DNA of 64,000 nt from Phyto melanocephala (taxonomy: Eukaryota; Arthropoda; Insecta; Diptera; Rhinophoridae): NCBI GenBank assembly GCA_941918925.1, contig OW799233.1, positions 80,479,797 through 80,543,796 on the forward strand, in the 5' to 3' direction. This document shows positions 45,661 through 56,665 of the stretch, piece after piece. How positions within the stretch are numbered: position 1 is the stretch's first letter; each line of letters starts with the position of its first letter. Both the position numbers and the translations under genes were made by a program. The notes beneath the pieces were generated by a model. That model made no database searches. It had not been told where the DNA came from and saw only the letters and a program-made list of their open reading frames with translations.

Positions 45661-46786
45661 GGCCCTAAGCAGGATATTAATGTTGATGTTCCATAGTAGT
45701 GGAGAAAGTACGCACCTTGCGGTGTGCCATTTACAGCCACCTTGGAGATGCTAGAGGCACCCAAAGTTGATTGTATGCGCCTATATTTCAGTAGTTTTCC
45801 CACAAAACCGGTGACCGCAGGATCTATGTCCAGTTGTCTCAAGGCGTTCAGAACCGAATCCGGTTTGACATTGTTGAAGGCGCCCTCAATATCAAGGAAG
45901 GCGACCAAGGTGTAGTCCCTGTAGTTCAGAGATTTTTCAATATGGCCAACCAGCGCGTGTAGCGCCGTTTCCGTAGATTTTCCCTTCGTATAGGCATGCT
46001 GTGCCCCGACAGAGCCTCTGGTCCTAGAGACGATCTGATATAAACATCAATAATCCTCTCCAGAGTCTTAAGCAGGAAGGAGGAGAGACTTATTGGCCTG
46101 AAGTCTCCGGCCCCTGTATGCGAGGCCTTACTTCCCTTGGGTATGAAAATAATCTTATAGGATGTCCACCTTGATGGGACATGGGATAAATGCAAGCATG
46201 CCTTGAATATCACCAGAAGCCATGGCATTAAAATATCGATGTTCTCCTGTAGATCCGCTGGAATTACGCCATCAGGACCTGGAGACTTGAAGGGATGGAA
46301 ACTTCCAACTGCCCATCTTATGCGATGCTCAGTGATCGGTAGATTCGATATGTCATATGCATCCGTGTGGTCAACAGCAGGAGGAGAGTCCTGCTCTAGA
46401 CAGCCTGGGAAATGTGTCTCCATGAGAACCTCCAGCATTTCCTTGCTACTGGTGGTCCAAGAACCATCCGCCCTCTGTATGTATGATGGTATTGTTGGAT
46501 TGGATGATAAAATCTTTCGTAGCCGAGTTGTGTCCAAAGAATTTTCAACCTCACTGCAGAATTTTCTCCAGGATTGCCTCTTGGCTCTTCTGATAAGATT
46601 TTTAAACCCATTTAGGGAGGATTTATATGTGGCCCAATATCCACTCCTTTTAGCCTCATTGAATAGTTTCCTGCATTCTTTGCTCCTTTCCGCAAATTCG
46701 GCATTCCACCAAGTGGGCTTGGCCTTACCTTTCCTAGTAGTTTTCCTACAGGAGTTATCGGTTGCCTCAGCCATTGCATTACTCAA
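45639..46786 (-). pseudogene. LOA-like RT, N-terminal and central parts
   Basis: 45926-46786 has KGKAKPTWWNAEFAERSKEC, KSPGPDGVIPADLQ and FIPKGSKASHTGAGDFRPIS, typical RT fingers. 45639-45908 has AFLDIEGAFNNVKPDSVLNA (catalytic Asp) and VNGTPQGAYF (the usual PQGG reads PQGA). Separate frames show two frameshifts. RT continues in the fused frame from 45660. Confidence 0.85.
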
Positions 46787-46940
46787 GAACTCAGTTACGG
46801 AGTCCAGAGTGGACTTATCGTCAATGGAGTCTGGACATGAAGAGAGCTTTCAATTCAGCACCTCAGCATAAACAGACCAGTTTGTCCTTCTCCTATTCAA
46901 GAAATGACTCTCAGAATCCACTTCGAAAAACAAATCGAAA

Positions 46941-47370
46941 TCAATATATAGGTGATCGGAAAAAGGAGCAGTCCTGCGACACCCTCCAATTTCCTATCAA
47001 ATTCATATACCTATCGCTAATAAGAGTAACATCCAAAACCTCCCTTCTGTTAGTAACTACAAAGGTGGGTTCATTACCCCTATTAACTACTGTTAGTTTA
47101 TTTTCAATTATAAATTCGAGGAGTGACTCACCCCTTTGGTTGGTATCCGAGCTACCCCAGACGGTATGGTGCGCGTTGGCATCCGCGCAGATTATGAGAG
47201 GGATGTTCCTTTTGTTCGCGCAAGACATCGCCTTCCTAGTGATGGAGTTAGGTGGGTCCCCTCCATGATCGTGCGCCATATAACAGCACATTAGCCAGAC
47301 TATTCGCCTCTTGTTCTCGATGGTTATAGTACAGGTGTTCTTATCACTGAAGTCGGATAGAACAAAAGCT
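46941..47370 (-). pseudogene. LOA-like endonuclease fragment
   Basis: IPLIICADANAHHTVWGSSD matches the GDFNAHH.WG motif of the AP-like endonuclease. RREVLDVTLISDR is the following DlTl motif. The N-terminal motifs and the SDH motif are lost or shifted. Upstream it joins ORF1 sequence with a deletion. Confidence 0.82.
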
Positions 47371-48058
47371 TTAAGATTGTTTTTGGAGACAGGGAGTCAC
47401 TGTTTATAATAACAGTGGCCTTCCTGGAGCCTACAGCTTCAGTAATCTTGGCTATTTTCCAGTCCTTCAGGCTATGAATTTGATGTGGCCTTGGTACCAG
47501 CCAGCATCTTCGCACTGCATTAGAAGGATCACTTTTTAACCCTTCAATGAGGGTTTTCGCCCACCGGAGAGAGTTTTTCTCTTGCTCCGTGAGCTCGTCA
47601 GTAGGTTTTTCACCAAACCGACTTATTATTTTATAAGCAGAACGCTTAGTAGTGAAGGCCCTTTTGGATTGTTTTCTGTGCCTTGGGGAATCTATTTTGG
47701 AAGCCGTGGAGGTCGAGGATGGTGCTACAGGGATCATCGAATCATTCTTCGCATGATCCTTCTGCACAATGTTTGGCACAAGGCATCCAGGTTTAGTGGC
47801 AGACTGAGTCTTAGCCACCTCACCGGCACCTGAAGCTGGTGTTTTGACAGGAACTAGTCCCATCCGGACCTTAGAAGCCTTAGAGGTACCTGGTTTCGAA
47901 GAACCACGCTGTACCAAGCTCGGGTTTCGATCGCCTATCGGCTTGATCGGGCATGTTTTTAGCGCACTAGTAGCTAGTCGGCTAGTGGAGCCTGGCGCTT
48001 CCACTCCACTAGTCGAGGTTTCAGTAGCCAACAACTTACTGCAGCCTGATACCGACAC
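47324..48058 (-). pseudogene. LOA-like ORF1 fragment
   Basis: 244 residues, rich in Ser, Thr, Lys and Pro, starting MSVSGCSKLLATETSTSGVE. A helical part (RFGEKPTDELTEQEKNSLRW) is like the ORF1 region of LOA/R1 elements. No zinc knuckle is left; the frame passes into endonuclease-side sequence, so the C-terminus is deleted. Confidence 0.65.
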
Positions 48059-48059
48059 T

Positions 48060-48437
48060 AGTTGGGTCTCCGGAGATTATGAAGCCCTTTACCGGATACG
48101 CAGGGCATGATTTTTTCGACATTACGGACGATTGGTTGTTTGCATTTTATGCCTTCTGCCAGGCTTGTTATAAACTGCCGCCCCACTGGAGACAGACGCA
48201 GACCAACAGCCGCTCACTCTGAGAACAGACGCTGGTGGATTTATAGTTGCGGACCGACGATTTAAAAAGACGGACGCATTCTCAACAGCATATGTGAAGA
48301 GGGGGTTGAGAAGTTGCCTGCCAGCCGCCCCAACTAGGAGAAACAGACGCTGGTAGGCAGGGGGTGGGTAGTTCTTAGTTAGTGTAATTTACACTTAAGC
48401 CCTCGCATCGCGACAAGATGACTACCCCTTCGCGAGA
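48060..48437 (-). other. 5' UTR of the LOA-like element
   Basis: GC-rich, with repeated gacgctggt / agacgctgg and gaaacagacgctggtaggca blocks. Ends at a sharp junction with polB at 48437. The outermost bases tcgcgaaggggtagtcatct are the likely element 5' end. Confidence 0.6.
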
Positions 48438-49610
48438 GAACGGTACATCTAACTTATTACTATAATTTTTAAACTCTAAAATAGACTTATCTGCCTCTGG
48501 AACATAAGACACCTTCTGTCTGCAGACCTTCTGATGTTTCGCAAACTTGTCACCATTAGTGAAATATTGTAGGCAGTCATCGCATACAAAAATACTACCG
48601 TCGTGTTTTGTTTCTTGAGAAGTTATCAATCTGTAAAAATAAATAAATATGTAAATAATTATCAAACTTTTAACACTATACATACATATTTACATAAAAT
48701 AATCATAAAATTCATTTTATCACTTACCTTGAAATATTTTTTATCCACACATAATGTGAACCGACATCCTCGCTAATATTTTGTTGTAAAAATAAAAGAT
48801 TGATGTGTTTTGATTTCTTCCCTTTCGTTTTATAATATGGCCCCACTATCAGGTCTTCTGTTTCGTTGTAGCCAAACACATTAATACTCACACTTTGATT
48901 ATTGATTTCAAAAATGCATAAGTCTTTTATTTTAAGCGGGAAGCATAATCCTTTGAAATTTAGAGAGTAGCCATTGATATTAATTATTTCTGATGATATG
49001 TTTACTCTATGCATAGAAGGGCGACCTGAATTTTTTTTTAAGTCCACAATCGCTGATATCACAGCCCACTTAAAACAGAAGTTATCCTCATTATGGATAT
49101 TAATGCATGCCTTTTTGAGTAATAAATTTTTTGGTAGTGGGATGAATGATTTTCCTTTTAGTGGTTGATATTTATTCAAATTCAACTCTAGTTTAATTAG
49201 TTGAACTAGAGTCCAACCACTATCTCTTTCTTGGAACTCTTCCATTTTCTGTAAAATGCTTTGAGTTTGTTGGATAAAAATATTATCAAACTCTGTTACA
49301 TAGAAAATTTCTTCCATTTTTGTTTGAAAATACTTCACCTCTAGTGGAGTATTTTCCAAATCATCTGCAATGGGCTTGGCATATAATGCATGCAGCTCTA
49401 TGTTTATTTTAAGAGCATTATGTGAATCTAAAAAGGTAGCAATCTCTTCTTTTAATGCCTCTATGGACGCTTTCATAAATGTCTCCGGTAGAAGACATTC
49501 TTCGTTTTTATTTTGTAGTGAAAGTGTTGCAATTCTCTTTTTAAACGCACTTTTTGCAACACTACTAATAGATTTTTGATCTTTTTTAGTTTTAGAAGAT
49601 GTTAAATAAT
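48438..49610 (-). pseudogene. polB: Polinton type-B DNA polymerase, N-terminal part, spliced
   Basis: The minus strand from about 49610 reads SSVAKSAFKKRIATLSL and NIELHALYAK, then LVQLIKLELNLNKYQPLKGK, ACINIHNEDNFCFKWAVISA and HYVWIKNISR. This order (LxLNINKYxPLxGSSYIPLP, KACIN..DxxCFxWxVLxAL) is specific to Polinton/adintovirus polymerases. After an intron, the C-C-H-C zinc segment CDDCLQYFTNGDKFAKHQKVC follows and the frame stops matching at 48437. No start codon is secure: an in-frame TAA lies near 49618. Confidence 0.9.
48631..48727 (-). other. candidate intron in polB
   Basis: Minus-strand exon end TTTCAAG then GTAAGTG at 48727, and TTATTTTTACAG ending at 48631. 97 bp, AT-rich. Reading through gives a stop directly after the donor, while splicing rejoins conserved sequence in frame. 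Confidence 0.85.
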
Positions 49611-49769
49611 TTTTTTAATGCATTTTCTTTCAACTATTTTCTTCAAAGTTGGTAAGACACCCATTGGTTGGACACATAATCCAACGGAGAAGAAAGATCC
49701 CGACGACGAAGCAAAGGAGGCTAGAAAAGATGAAGGCCACCCCGTGCCAATGAAGAGCGAACAACAATG

Positions 49770-50481
49770 ATACTGCTCTTGCAGATCAATCTCCATCGGA
49801 GCAGAACGGCTACACAAGCTTTGATGGAAAATATAACTAAAGGTAAGATACACATAGTTCTCATTCAGGAACCCTGGACAGAGTCACTGTCTTGAATGAT
49901 TATTATTATTATTTTATGCTAAAACTGGGTCTCGACACAGAACATGTATACTTTGTCATAAGGGATTAAATTTTCTTTTTTCCCCAGATTTATCTACAGC
50001 GAACGCCACTACCTTAATACATGGCTCACGCAATTTAATGCTGGCATCGGTGTACCAACCTTCTGATGCTCCGACACTACCACCAACATCGGATTTAAGA
50101 AGTATAATAACATCGGCCAGGAGAACAGGTAGGAATATTTTAATAGGCTGTGATGCGAACTCGCATCACCTCTCTTGGGGCAGCACGAACTGTAACAAGA
50201 GAGGAGACGCCCTATGGGAATTCCTAAATGCTAATAACTTATTTACCCTTAACTCAGGTAATAAACCTACATTTATTAACAGAATTAGGGAAGAGGTAAT
50301 TGATGTGACTATATGTTCAGAAAATTTAATTGATGAAATTTGCGATTGGCACGTATCTGATATACACTCTTATTCGGACCATCGCTATATTTTTATGACC
50401 TTAACTCATCCGCCACCGGAACCGGTGACTTTTAGGAATAAGGCCAGAACGGACTGGCCAAATTTTAGGTCTTCAACATAA
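49770..50481 (+). pseudogene. LOA-like endonuclease
   Basis: About 49770 reads LLLQINLHRSRTATQALMEN then VLIQEPWTES (first catalytic Glu). A frame break at about 49890 is followed by MLASVYQPSDAPTL, GCDANSHHLSWG, EVIDVTICSEN and YSDHRYIFMTL. These are the E, GDFNAH, and SDH motifs of AP-like endonucleases. The domain is thus complete apart from the frameshift. Confidence 0.87.
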
Positions 50482-50519
50482 ACTTGAAACTTATCCAGAA
50501 CCGGATGAAAATCTGGACA

Positions 50520-51700
50520 CGATAGATTCGATGGTGGGAAGACTGACTGCCGATTTAGGGAAACTTTTGAGGAGCATTGTCCACTCCGACAAAGGCGAAC
50601 CCCAAGGGAAAAGCCCTGGATGACAGGTGAACTGATTAATCTCAGGAAAGAAACCCGAAGGCTATTTAACAAAGCCTATCGAAAGAAACAATCAGTATAC
50701 TGGGTCGATTACAGTGAAAAGCTCAGAATATACAACAAAGCAATAAGAATCGCCAAACGCAGATCCTGGAGGCTTTTTTGCAATCAGGTGGACATCGTGA
50801 ATGATGTTTCTAGAGTTAAGAAATTCCTATCGAAAACCCACACCCAACCGAAAACCCTCGTTGACTCTAACGGGAAAAGGTCGAAGACGATGGAGGAGAC
50901 ACTAGGAATACTGATAGAGGCACACTTCCAAACGGAAATGGCGGATGACGGAGAAATTCCACACCCCCATGACGGTAGTGGCACGACGGACATAATTATA
51001 ACCGCAAAGATGGTCATAGAAGCGGTAAATAGTTTCTTGCCATATAAGGCACCAGGGCCGGACGGTATTTTTCCGGCTCTTCTACAAAGAAGCATTGATC
51101 GATATAAGGCTGACGAATATTTTTACTACTTGCCTAAAATATGCGTATACCCCTGTGGAATGGAGGGAGGCGAGAGTCGTTTTCATACCTAAACCAGGGA
51201 AGGAAAATTACGCAAATCCTAAAGCTTAACATAATTCTTATTGAAAGCCATGGAGCGTATCGTCGATGCGATAGTCAGAAGACGATTGCCAGGCGATTCA
51301 ATGAAATTCGGACAACACGCCTATATCAAGGGCAGATCTACTGAGACTGCTCTTCAGGAAGTTGTTTATCATATATAAAGATCCTTCGACCTGGGTGTGT
51401 ATACCATGGGCGTATTCATAGACATAGAAGGAGCTTTCAATAACGTAATGACCTCGAGTCTTATCGATTCCTTGGAAAACTTAGGGTTGAGCCATGTCTT
51501 AATTGCATGGATTAGCAATATGTTAAGGAACAGATGGATAAATTGTGAGGTAAATGGAGTAAGAAGAAGGGACAAAGTATGTCGACGAACTCCGCAGGGA
51601 GGTATTTTATCTCCATTATTATAAGTAACTACCATACATAGTCTACTGAGGATTCTATCGAACGAGGGATTCAAGCCTATCTGTTACGCAGATGATGTTG
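50520..51700 (+). pseudogene. LOA-like reverse transcriptase
   Basis: Fingers: TGELINLRKETRRLFNKAYR and PYKAPGPDGIFPALLQ. Then FIDIEGAFNNVMTSSLIDS (catalytic Asp) and TPQGGILSPLL. The YADD box (CYADDVAILI) is at about 51685. Three frames are used in turn, with breaks near 51130, 51380 and 51625. Confidence 0.87.
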
Positions 51701-51735
51701 CGATACTGATCAGGACGAATCCAAATTCTTTATGT

Positions 51736-53273
51736 ATGAGAGCAATGGAGGCTTTGAATATATCCTATAACTGGGCAAAGGAGCGAGGGCTCAATGTCAA
51801 CCCGGAAAAGACTGAAATCTGTTTGTTTACGAGAAAGAGGAAGATACCGGTGCATAGCTATCCCATCTTTCGGAATAAGACAATTAAGATTGATAAGACT
51901 GGAGACTATCCTGGAAGGACCACATTGAATGTAAAGTGGAGAAAGCTCAAAGAATATGGGCCCTCTGCAGAAAAGTGATTGGCTCAAAATGGGGCTTAAG
52001 CCCAAGGATGACACATTGGCTATATACGAGTGTACTGCGGCCTACAATTACGTACGCTTCGTTAGTGTGGTGGACATCCTTAGAGAAGAAGGTGAATGTA
52101 AAACCTCTTCAAAAGATTCAGAGACAGTGCTGCATTAGTATTTGCGGCGCCATGAGGACCACATCGACAATGGCAAATGAGAATATATTATCCATTTTGC
52201 CTATTGAGATACATTTAAAATATGAAGCGGCCTTAGCTGCCACAAGATTAATGGCAATAGATGAGTGGCTTATAAGAGAACATAAGACCAGATACCAAAG
52301 AATAACGGACATCTTACCGATGGGAAATATTACGGAATTGACATGTGATAAAATCCCGATGAGATATGAGAATACTAACTGCATCACCTTTATACCAGAA
52401 GAGGAAGAATGGGATGAGATAATCAGGATGGGAAATACCCACGGAATCGATCTTTACACAGACGGTTCAAAGATTGGTGACCAAACTGGAATGGGCTTAT
52501 ACGACATAAGCCGAAATAGAAGCAAATACTTCCATCTACCAGATCACAACACTATTTTTCAGGCTGAGATCATGGCGATTACGGAAGGAATTAAATGGAT
52601 AAATGAAACGAATAGCGAAACCCCGATTCGTATCTTTACGGATAGCCAATCAGTGACTAAGACATTGAGAAAGGAGAAAGTTGAATCCCGGAACGTTTTG
52701 CAATGCAAGAGTGAAATAAACTCAAATGCAAATTGTGAACATCTGGAGATAATATGGATACCAAGCCATCACGGGCTGATCGGAAACGAGAAAGCCGACA
52801 AATTATCCAAAATGGGAGCTCTTCTGAGTACTATAACTTTGGAGAACGCCAAACCCCTTAAACGATTTAAGGGTAAACTTAAACGTTGGGCGATGGAGGA
52901 ACATGTCAGAAAATGGCAAAGCACTGATGTCGGTAAGGTGACAAGAACACTCTGGGGTGACCCAAATCTTGGGAAATGAAAGCAGATTCTGAGACTAAGT
53001 AGACCTACACTTAGGAAACTAACCGGTGTAATTACAGGTTATACGGAGTTGAGAACTCATGTAGCTCGCATGAGATTATCTGAGGACACAACATGTAGAG
53101 CATGCGAGGAAGAGGATGAGACTCTGGTACACTACCTCTGTCATTGTCCTCCGTTTGGGCATATTAGGCGCGAAAATTTTACAGTGGATACTATGCCGAA
53201 CTTGGAATACCTGAGGAACTCGAACTGGAGGTCCATAAGGCGTTACATTGAGGGGACTGGGTTCTTGGACTAG
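51736..53273 (+). pseudogene. LOA-like RT thumb, RNase H and zinc finger
   Basis: 51736-51978 has GLNVNPEKTEICLFTRKRK (thumb entry). 51936-52979 has TSVLRPTITYASLVWW and an RNase H with LYTDGSKIGDQTGMG, QAEIMAITEGI, IFTDSQSVTKT and IPSHHGLIGNEKADKLS: the D-E-D-D residues are all visible. 53049-53273 has CRACEEEDETLVHYLCHCP, a C-terminal Cys/His finger. Two frameshifts separate the parts. Confidence 0.87.
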
Positions 53274-53419
53274 TCCGTTATTTATGGGAAATTATGTTTA
53301 TGGTTTTTGTTTGGAAATTTCGTTTTCCATATGGAGCGCACAACATGCCAACTGGGCATAAGTGCATACCTGTCATGGGTTTGGGCTTTTATACCCCTCC
53401 TTTTCAACCTAACCTAAGC

Positions 53420-53945
53420 CCTATTCGTCCGTTTGTTGGTTGAAATCAACTTTTAGAAGCAAACATATGTTCCTCAGATCTGTGTATGGTATCACACTTT
53501 TGAAAATATCCGGGAATGAATCGCTATTGAAATTCAGCACGTTCGCCCCATAACTTTCTAAGATATGAGCAAAAAACCACGACCACCTCGTTTTTTCACA
53601 ATTACAACAACAACATACATATATGTGACAGCGTATAAAGAAAGGGACCTAAGGGTAAAAACAAGTTTTGTTGAGGAGAGCCATTAAAAGATTAAATTAT
53701 TTTTCCTTTTTTTTTAATTGTTCATAAGGAAAATAATAAATTTTTTGTGGTTTCATAAAATCAAGTTATTTTGTTAATTTAGTAGGGGAAAAAATGAAAA
53801 TAAATAAATTTTACCGTTAGGTCCCTTTCTATTTGCGCTTAGAATCGTCGACTTTACTTTTATAAAACGCGAATATCTCTGGGAGGGAACACTTTTGGGG
53901 CATGGGTTTGGTCTTATTCGATGCTCAGATGTTGTCCACATCAAA
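53420..53945. repeat. direct repeat copy 1
   Basis: About 520 bp from cgtccgtttgttggttgaaa to gatgctcagatgtt, repeated at 54109-54620 with offset 689 bp and few changes. It belongs to the interspersed repeat family. Confidence 0.82.
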
Positions 53946-53965
53946 AAAAAAGTGAAAATTGTTTT

Positions 53966-55428
53966 TTATACCCTTCACACAGTGAAAAAGGGTATATATA
54001 GGTTTGTCATTCCGTGTGAAATTTCTACAATTTTCATTTCCAACCCCATAAAGTATATATTTTCTAAAAGCTTATGAATACAGGAGTCGATTAAGCCCTA
54101 TCCGTTTGCCCGTCCGTCTGTTTGTTGGTTGAAATCAACTTTTAGAAGCAAACATATGTTCCTCAGATCTGTGTATGGTATCACACTTTTGGAAATATCC
54201 GGGAATGAATCGCTATTGAAATTCAGCACGTTCGCCCCATAACTTTCTAAGATATGAGCAAAAAACCACGACCACCTCGTTTTTTCACAATTACAACAAC
54301 AACATACATATATGTGACAGCGTATAAAGAAAGGGACCTAAGGGTAAAAACAGGTTTTGTTGAGGAGAGCCATTTAAAGATTAAATTATTTTTCCTTTTT
54401 TTTTAATTGTTCATAAGGAAAATAATAAATTTTTTGTAGTTTCATAAAATCAAGTTATTTTGTTAATTTAGTAGGGGAAAAAATGAAAATAAATAAATTT
54501 TACCGTTAGGTCCCTTTCTATTTGCGCTTAGAATCGTCGACTTCACTTTTATAAAACGCGCATATCTCTGGGAGGGAACACTTTTGGGTCTTATTCGATG
54601 CTCAGATGTTATATCCTTCACACAGTGAAAAAGGGTATATATAGGTATGTCATTCCGTGTGAAATGTCTACAATTTTTATTTCCGACCCCATAAAGTATA
54701 TATTTTCTTAAAGCTTATGAATAGAGGATTCCATTAAGCCATGTCAGTCTGTCCGTTTTAGAAGCAACCATATGTTCCTCAGTGTTGTGCATGGTATCAA
54801 TCTTTTGGAAATATCCGGTAAAATCGCTGTTAAAATTCAGCACAATCGCCCCATAACTTTCTGAGATATAAGCAAATAAACACGACTGCCTCTGTTTTTT
54901 CCCATATTTTCACCACCAAAATTAAAATTTTTCAGCCATAGTATAATTTGAAGGTACCTTTGCTACTATTTGTAGATATATTATACCTCTAGAGATATTC
55001 GTAAAAAGTAAAGAAATATATTCCAAAAATTTACCAGCTATAATCCAGGTTTTTTAGCTTCCAGACAACCAAGGGAGTCAGTATTGGTATCGTCTGAAAG
55101 GACTTGACAAGCGCAATATAAGCATGTTGGCCGCCACTACAAAATGGAGGACAATAAATTTATATATAAGTCAAATATGGTATTTTAAAATGTAACTTCT
55201 TGAACCCCATCAATATGGGTATCAAATGATAGGGCTTGACTAGAAGAATTCAGATAACTACGTAAAAATTCAAAATCGAGGATGGCGTCGCAGATAAAAA
55301 AGAAAATTGGCGTATAACCTAAAATATAGGTTAAGCTACGATGTGGGATTATACCTAAATATGTACATGATGGTGAAAGGTATTATCAGATTCGACACGG
55401 CCGAATATAGAACTCTTACTTGTTAAAA
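53966..55428 (-). mobile_element. AAGAGCGCT-type repeat, inverted copy
   Basis: The minus-strand start aacaagtaagagttctatat lies at about 55428. Toward the left come tatactttatggggt and a GGGTATA end with cacacagtgaaaaaggg at about 53970. It includes direct repeat copy 2 (54109-54620). Confidence 0.8.
54109..54620. repeat. direct repeat copy 2
   Basis: Partner of 53420-53945; both contain agaaagggacctaagggtaa and aatcgtcgactt(t/c)acttt. Confidence 0.82.
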
Positions 55429-55659
55429 TTAAAATGATACCTCACATTTCGACACCCTTAATTTATCTTATTATAAGTCTGCTAAAGACATTTGACAATT
55501 TTATTGCTGAGGAAATTAAAAAAAAAGTTTTCATTAAAAAAATGTTTACAAAAATGAAACAGAACACCCTGCTTTCTAGGGCGTTTTAAATTAATGGCTA
55601 GAGATTTTTGATTAGAAAAAGTTTACAACGCTGACTTACAATGTTCATTTGACTTAAGA
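55429..55659. other. noncoding flank
   Basis: AT-rich, no gene seen. Confidence 0.4.
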
Positions 55660-55920
55660 GCTTAAGCCTATTAACCATTCAAAGCGTCGTCAATACGCCG
55701 AATGGTTGGTTGAGCAGATAGAAATGAATGATAAAAATCATTTTCCTTGACGAACCTCCCATTTATCCCATTGGATAAACAAGCAGAATTACCGCATTTG
55801 GGCAAATGAGAATCCACGAGTGATTGTTGAAAAGTCGATATATACACAAAGAGTGACTGTTTGGTGTGATTTATGGACTGACGGCGTTTCGAAAATCAGG
55901 TCGCCCAAGCAGTTTCCGTG
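55660..55920 (+). pseudogene. mariner transposase middle fragment
   Basis: Reads SKRRQYAEWLVEQIEMNDKN, then a frame break, WINKQNYRIWANENPRVIVE and QRVTVWCDLWTDGV. These match the mariner region between and around the first two catalytic Asp residues. No TIRs adjoin. It is the part missing from the elements at 6175, 8545 and 18882, although not necessarily the same family. Confidence 0.8.
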
Positions 55921-56146
55921 AATGGTGTTCGCTAGCACCAAATGAAATCATATAGTAGACATAAGATTGCCGATTTTACCCTTTTGTACCGCCTTAAAGT
56001 ACGATTTTCCAAAAATCCCTTCTTAGTGGAGCTATACATCGAAAGAGGAACCGATTGTCCAAATTTCATGTCTCTAGCTCTTTGCGTTTGGGCTGTGCGA
56101 TGATGAATCAGTCAGTCAGTCACGTTACTCTTTTATATATATAGAT
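55921..56146 (-). mobile_element. Helitron-like 5' end, minus orientation
   Basis: Minus strand begins TCTATATATATAAAAGAGTA and goes on with gtgactgactgactgattca. The 3' end is uncertain; a gctag at about 55930 may be a CTAG end, but no clear hairpin is seen. Confidence 0.55.
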
Positions 56147-56199
56147 AATGGATGTGAAACTATTATAAAGGGTCCGCCAAATAACTTCTTTTTTTTTAA

Positions 56200-56665
56200 A
56201 TGCTATAAAAATAATACACACGGACAGACGGAAAAAGCTTAATCGACTCCCCTGTTCATAAGCTTACAAAAATTAATATTGTAGGTATATATATGTATAT
56301 GCTTCGGTGTTTTTCCTTAAATTTACCAACGAAAATCGATTTTTTCGACTTCTAAGCAACCGAGAGGATTATTATGAATATCAAAATATGGCCGTCACTA
56401 CCCAATATCGTACAATAATTTTAAGGGATTGAATATTAAAATTCAGTAAACTTGATAAATATTTAAAATAAAAGATGTCGTCTTAATAAGAATGGCGGAT
56501 ATATTTTTCTTAACTTGGAAAAAAGAAACTTGGCAGTTAGAGGACAGTAAATCATAAACAAATTCAAAACTAAACTTCCAACTTATTGGAACTGCGGCAT
56601 ACCTATCTTTAATACACGATGATGAAGGGTATATAAGATTCGGCATAGTAAACAAACTTGTTTTT
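56200..56665 (-). repeat. partial interspersed repeat copy
   Basis: gggtatataagattcggcat and cacacggacagacgg blocks are shared with the AAGAGCGCT-type family. Truncated and diverged. Confidence 0.65.

Larger units (their letters stand above)
44530..48437 (-). mobile_element. LOA-like non-LTR retrotransposon, 3'-truncated
   Basis: The order on the minus strand is 5' UTR (48060-48437), ORF1, endonuclease, RT, RNase H. It is broken by several frameshifts and lost beyond the RNase H catalytic region. RNase H after RT points to the LOA (or I) group. It lies between the two remnants of polB. Confidence 0.82.
30300..49610. mobile_element. Polinton/Maverick (adintovirus-like) provirus, degraded and invaded
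   Basis: The set is diagnostic: protein-primed type-B DNA polymerase, retroviral-type integrase, adenovirus-type cysteine protease, A32/FtsK-type packaging ATPase, penton (single jelly roll) and hexon (double jelly roll) genes, plus a PLA2-domain minor capsid protein. Genes are on both strands in blocks. Most carry frameshifts, stops or deletions. Insertions are an AAGAGCGCT-type repeat (31234-33455), another (40289-41062) with a CR1-like element behind it, and LOA elements in and after polB. I could not find the TIRs; the right one may be lost beyond 49610. Confidence 0.92.
49620..53415 (+). mobile_element. LOA-like non-LTR retrotransposon, 5'-truncated
   Basis: Endonuclease, RT, RNase H and C-terminal zinc finger are present on the plus strand; ORF1 is not seen. 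The 3' UTR ends at tcaacctaacctaa (53400-53415). Several frameshifts. The 5' junction with polB is near 49620-49650. Confidence 0.82.

Noticed and set aside
30300..49610. Polinton terminal inverted repeats
   Set aside because: I looked for matching inverted ends around 25-30 kb and 49-57 kb and found none beyond the other elements' own repeats.
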